Below are positions 6,138 to 8,597 of a stretch of DNA of 8,597 nucleotides, piece after piece. The stretch is taken from NCBI GenBank assembly GCA_011390535.1, contig JAABSF010000090.1, forward strand, positions 1-8,597. Direction: 5' to 3'. The notes under the pieces were generated by a model, which was given only the letters and a program-made list of their open reading frames with translations, did no database searches and was not told where the DNA came from. The DNA is from Deltaproteobacteria bacterium (GTDB lineage Bacteria; Myxococcota_A; Polyangia; HGW-17; SLPX01). Positions within the stretch are counted from its first letter, which is position 1. Every line of letters starts with the position of its first letter. Position numbers and translations under genes: made by a program.

Positions 6138-7205
6138 ATGATGATTTCGAAACCACGCCATTCAAACCAAGAAAAATCACCTTTTATTCATTTTTTTACG
6201 AAGCGGATGAAGCCTGGATGGTTGAGCATTTCATTAACCGCCGCCCTCGCCGCAACGCTGCTCTTATCCTTTTCATCATGTAGTGATGAAGAAAAGGGCA
6301 CGTTAGTGGTCCGGTGGGAAGTAGTAAGCCCCGTTGAAGGAGATCCAACGCCATGTTCCACTGCAGGCATCACTCACGTTCACGTTCGAATAAGTAAAGG
6401 AGTTGATCCTTCCCCTGACAAATGGCCCACATACAGATTTCCCTGCTCACAAAAAGAAGTCCAACTGACGCTCAAAGAAGGCCTCTATACAGTAAATATT
6501 TTAAAAGAAGAGATGAACGAGATAATAGAAGTGAGCACTTTTCACGATGTGGAGATTCTCTCCAACACCGAGACAGACATATACGGCATTTATCCACCAA
6601 CCCCCATAGACAGCCACGACATCAACATCCCGTGGTGCGGTAACGGCGTCATCGAACCCGACTTCGGCGAAGAATGCGACCAGGGGCTTGATAACTCGGA
6701 CACCTTGCCTGATCACTGCCGTACAAATTGTCTGAGTCCTTTTTGCGGCGACGGCGTCGCCGACTCCGATGAAACATGTGACGGCTCCGACCTTAAAGGT
6801 GCAACATGCGAAGATATGGACCTAATCGGAGACACCCCGTCTTGCAGCCCTTCATGCGACCTTGAACCCGGCGAATGCGCGGAGCCTATAGGTGATTTTA
6901 CCATAATCTGGGACATCTATGCTGAAGACGAAGTCACCCCTTCAACCTGTGAAGATGAAGGCGTCGAGACCGTACGCTATACCATCAGCTATCGAGACAC
7001 CTCCGAGGTTTTTGAACAAGGGCTCATCGACTGTACGGAAGCACAGGTCACCATCGCAGACCTTCCCTTCCATGTCTACGCAATCTATCTAGAGGGGCTC
7101 TCGCCCGAGCTCGAGCTGAAAGCCTCCGGGACGGCTCCTTCCCACTACCACAACGACCTGGAAGGGACTTCCCTGGAAATAGACCTCGTGGCAATCCCGC
7201 AATAA
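6138..7205 (+). CDS. Cys-rich lipoprotein with a myxobacterial-type disulfide repeat between two similar beta domains
   Basis: This is a 355-residue secreted lipoprotein. The hydrophobic signal ends LLLSFSSC, with Cys48 as the likely lipidated residue. Phe at -3 is a slightly unusual lipobox. GAAGG at 6130-6134 lies six bases before the second ATG (6141), so translation may start there. An ATG at codon 24 (6207) would give a more usual 25-residue signal but has only a poor ribosome-binding site. Residues 167-247 carry ten cysteines in the pattern CGNGVIEPDFGEECD, then DHCRTNC, then CGDGV and ETCD, typical of the myxococcus disulfide repeat/DUF4215 family. On either side are domains of about 100 residues (53-152 and 252-354), each starting with hydrophobic strands and holding two cysteines (73/103 and 271/299). 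They look like copies of one beta-sandwich module. The likely location is the cell surface, and the ligand or partner is unknown. Confidence 0.85.
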   Translation: MMISKPRHSNQEKSPFIHFFTKRMKPGWLSISLTAALAATLLLSFSSCSDEEKGTLVVRWEVVSPVEGDPTPCSTAGITHVHVRISKGVDPSPDKWPTYRFPCSQKEVQLTLKEGLYTVNILKEEMNEIIEVSTFHDVEILSNTETDIYGIYPPTPIDSHDINIPWCGNGVIEPDFGEECDQGLDNSDTLPDHCRTNCLSPFCGDGVADSDETCDGSDLKGATCEDMDLIGDTPSCSPSCDLEPGECAEPIGDFTIIWDIYAEDEVTPSTCEDEGVETVRYTISYRDTSEVFEQGLIDCTEAQVTIADLPFHVYAIYLEGLSPELELKASGTAPSHYHNDLEGTSLEIDLVAIPQ

Positions 7206-7217
7206 AGCTTTAAACTC

Positions 7218-7442
7218 TCAGATTACCCAGACAACTATACCTGGACCACAGCCATACACCTTTACCCAAACTAAATCATAGATTCTCTCCAAACTCCACA
7301 CAGCCCACTTGCTAATTTTGAAAAAATTCAGCAAATCGACCATCCGGCTATTGACAGTAAATGTCTGCTTGCTTACATTTACTCCAATTCTCGCCTCCGG
7401 GGGAAATTTTTTGTCGCTTTCAGGGTAAACATGAATAGTCAC
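7218..7442 (-). pseudogene. Decayed fragment of an IS4-family transposase
   Basis: The minus-strand frame that ends at 7218 (82 codons from an ATG at 7466) is not a convincing gene: it has no ribosome-binding site and no N-terminal domain. It aligns by eye with the transposase at the right edge of the window. VYPESDKKFPPEARIG, then TFTVNSR (about 7430-7344), matches VYPTNGKKFPARAGLE, then TVTVKRSR in the other copy. LVWVKVYG, then GIVVWVI (about 7274-7221), matches LVHLFEPN, then PIEWILL, a conserved block just before the YREK region. The YREK region itself is missing, and the relic stops 12 bp past the end of the lipoprotein gene. The match is short, with gaps, so this is a moderate call. 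If wrong, the region is plain intergenic sequence. Confidence 0.55.
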
Positions 7443-7805
7443 AACATATCGTCGTTTGGACGGCATTCAAGAAAAACCACTCAACCGAGATATCCCGCAT
7501 CACTCTCGGTAAATTGCTCTCAAGATGGAGAGGCGTTTGAAGCCAAATGTCACAACATCTCATACGGAGGGATGTATCTTGAGTCCTCAAGGTGTTTAAG
7601 CCGGGACACTGAATTATCCCTGAGCTTTCTTCTCCCCGAAGTAGAAGAAAAAATCCAGGTCAGCGGAAAAGTAAAGTGGCTTGATACTCGAAAACATCGA
7701 TACGGAGCGGGTATCCAATTTTTCAGCCCAACAACCTCAAGAGGGCTGAAACCTCAACATCTCTGGGCCCTCAACCTCTTTTTTACCAAAGCAACCCCTT
7801 CCTGA
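7431..7805 (+). CDS. PilZ-domain protein
   Basis: This 124-residue cytoplasmic protein is nearly all one PilZ domain, the small beta-barrel that binds cyclic di-GMP. What shows this is PRYPASLSV (19-27), HNISYGGMYLES (41-52) containing the N-x-S-x-x-G binding motif (Asn42, Ser44, Gly47 with Gly46), strands through IQVSGKVKWLD (75-85), and RYGAGIQF (90-97). The N-terminal arginine motif, normally RxxxR, is imperfect. Arg11, Arg14 and Arg20 are present but not at that spacing, so nucleotide binding is likely but not certain. ATG 7431 has AGGG five bases upstream. The start touches the transposase relic on the other strand, so the native upstream region may have been replaced by the insertion. 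The gene stands alone between transposon remnants, and its output (motility, exopolysaccharide or other) cannot be told from context. Confidence 0.85.
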   Translation: MNSHNISSFGRHSRKTTQPRYPASLSVNCSQDGEAFEAKCHNISYGGMYLESSRCLSRDTELSLSFLLPEVEEKIQVSGKVKWLDTRKHRYGAGIQFFSPTTSRGLKPQHLWALNLFFTKATPS

Positions 7806-7900
7806 AAAGCACAGAGAGCGTGTGACTTGGATCTTGACAAAGTTGACTACATTAAAAACAGATATGAGAAGATGTAGCGTTCATCATTTCGGCGAAAGCC
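7806..7900. other. Gap between PilZ gene and transposase
   Basis: This short spacer should include the left end of the insertion sequence. It contains a 6-bp inverted repeat, CTACAT (7847-7852) and ATGTAG (7872-7877). The terminal inverted repeat cannot be fixed because the other IS end lies outside the window. Confidence 0.4.
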
Positions 7901-8597
7901 TCATGATTGATCACAAGTTTTTGTTGACAAGGCCATCATCCATCCAGCTTCAAGGGTGAGCATTTCTTCGTATCCGCGCCGTAGTGTTTGCCGGCCTGGT
8001 GGTCCATTGCGTTTCAGGTGACCTCCCAGTCCTGCGATTGCGTAGGCCACATTGCTTAGGGTTGGGTTCTCCGGCAGTTTGTAGCGTTTCGCATGAGCTC
8101 GGATTATCTGAAGCCTCATTGGAGAAATAATTTGCTTGGCGGGCATATCTTCGTTGGAACGAGATTGTGTTCGAAGCAGCAACATTTCCCATGCAATTGG
8201 CAAGATTAAGGCCAGTGCTTTGGTCAGCGCATCATACGATTCTAGCTGCCTTTTTTCGAAGATACACCCGGTTTTAATGGCTTTGTTGAATTCTTCGATC
8301 AACCATCGCTGTCGATAACAATCAATCACTGCACGCAATTCATCATCACTGGAACAGGGCTCATTTGTCAGTAGTATCCACTCGATTGGGGGCTGGTTGG
8401 CCGGTGGATTCGGTTCGAACAGATGCACCAGGTTGAGCGTTGTTGTTTCCGGGTATTCTTTGGGGCTGTTTCGCGATCGCTTGACCGTGACGGTTGTGCT
8501 TGCAACACAAATATTCGCCTCGAGGCCAGCTCGGGCTGGAAACTTTTTTCCGTTGGTCGGGTAAACGGCTCTCTTTACGCAGTGTTACGGTAATAGG
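7901..8597 (-). CDS. IS4-family DDE transposase, C-terminal part (N-terminus outside window, possibly frameshifted)
   Basis: The minus-strand frame is open from 8584 to a stop at 7901, coding 227 residues of an IS4-family transposase. Counting from the GTG at 8428, the YREK signature (Y-x2-R-x3-E-x6-K) is exact in CYRQRWLIEEFNKAIK: Tyr38, Arg41, Glu45 and Lys52, with Glu45 the third catalytic acid. It is preceded by PIEWILLTNEP and followed by KRQLES and GLGGHLKRNGPPGRQTLRRGYEEM, all family features. The two catalytic aspartates lie in the missing N-terminal part. Transposase-like sequence continues upstream of 8428 (VYPTNGKKFPARAGLE), so that GTG is not the real start. An in-frame TAA at 8585-8587 blocks the frame near the edge, while another frame stays open there, which suggests a frameshift and an inactive copy. 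The family is certain, but intactness is doubtful. Confidence 0.85.

Noticed and set aside
7834..7868. TTGACA/TTGACT as a promoter
   Set aside because: No acceptable -10 hexamer occurs at 16-18 bp from either hexamer.

Overview
The window looks like an ordinary chromosomal stretch from a Gram-negative bacterium, most likely a deltaproteobacterial/Myxococcota-type lineage (possibly Bradymonadales). This is inferred from gene content, not from any rRNA: two secreted lipoproteins with lipobox-like signals, a Cys-rich repeat of the 'myxococcus disulfide repeat'/DUF4215 type, a PilZ protein with a myxobacterial-type sequence, and a long secreted IPT/TIG-repeat protein. Base composition is moderate, with AT-rich intergenic regions.

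Layout, left to right. (1) Positions 2-364, + strand: the C-terminal 120 residues of a gene entering from the left, ending in alternating basic and very acidic blocks. Its stop overlaps the next start in an ATGA junction. (2) 361-2256, +: a lipoprotein in which an OpuCC/OsmF-type glycine betaine/choline substrate-binding domain is followed by a second, divergent binding-protein-like domain resembling TRAP-TAXI receptors, then a C-terminal membrane helix. No permease or ATPase is seen beside it. (3) 2257-2468: short gap between converging genes. (4) 2469-5033, - strand: an exported, strongly basic protein made of ten IPT/TIG domains arranged as five copies of a two-domain A-B unit of 162-163 residues. 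All eight cysteines fall as one pair in each of the last four A domains. (5) 5034-5330: AT-rich divergent intergenic region with a 9-bp inverted repeat. (6) 5331-6014, +: a HAD-superfamily phosphatase of the YihX-like type. A 25-bp-period duplication at its 3' end has changed its C-terminus. (7) 6015-6140: intergenic, holding a near-perfect 25-bp tandem duplication directly before the next gene. (8) 6138 (or 6141)-7205, +: a lipoprotein with a Cys-rich core between two similar beta-type domains. (9) 7218-7442, -: a decayed fragment of a transposase related to the one at the right edge. (10) 7431-7805, +: a single-domain PilZ protein (c-di-GMP receptor type). (11) 7901 to the right edge, -: the C-terminal part of an IS4-family DDE transposase with the full YREK signature but an in-frame stop near the window edge.

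The genes do not form one clear pathway. Genes 1 and 2 are probably cotranscribed and translationally coupled. The TIG protein and the Cys-rich lipoprotein are both envelope or extracellular proteins with paired cysteines, which suggests a surface-protein locus, but that link is inference. The right 1.4 kb is transposon-affected. The points most worth a second look are the double binding-protein fusion, the alternating Cys-paired TIG superrepeat, the two separate 25-bp duplications within 150 bp, and the transposase relic beside a related IS copy.
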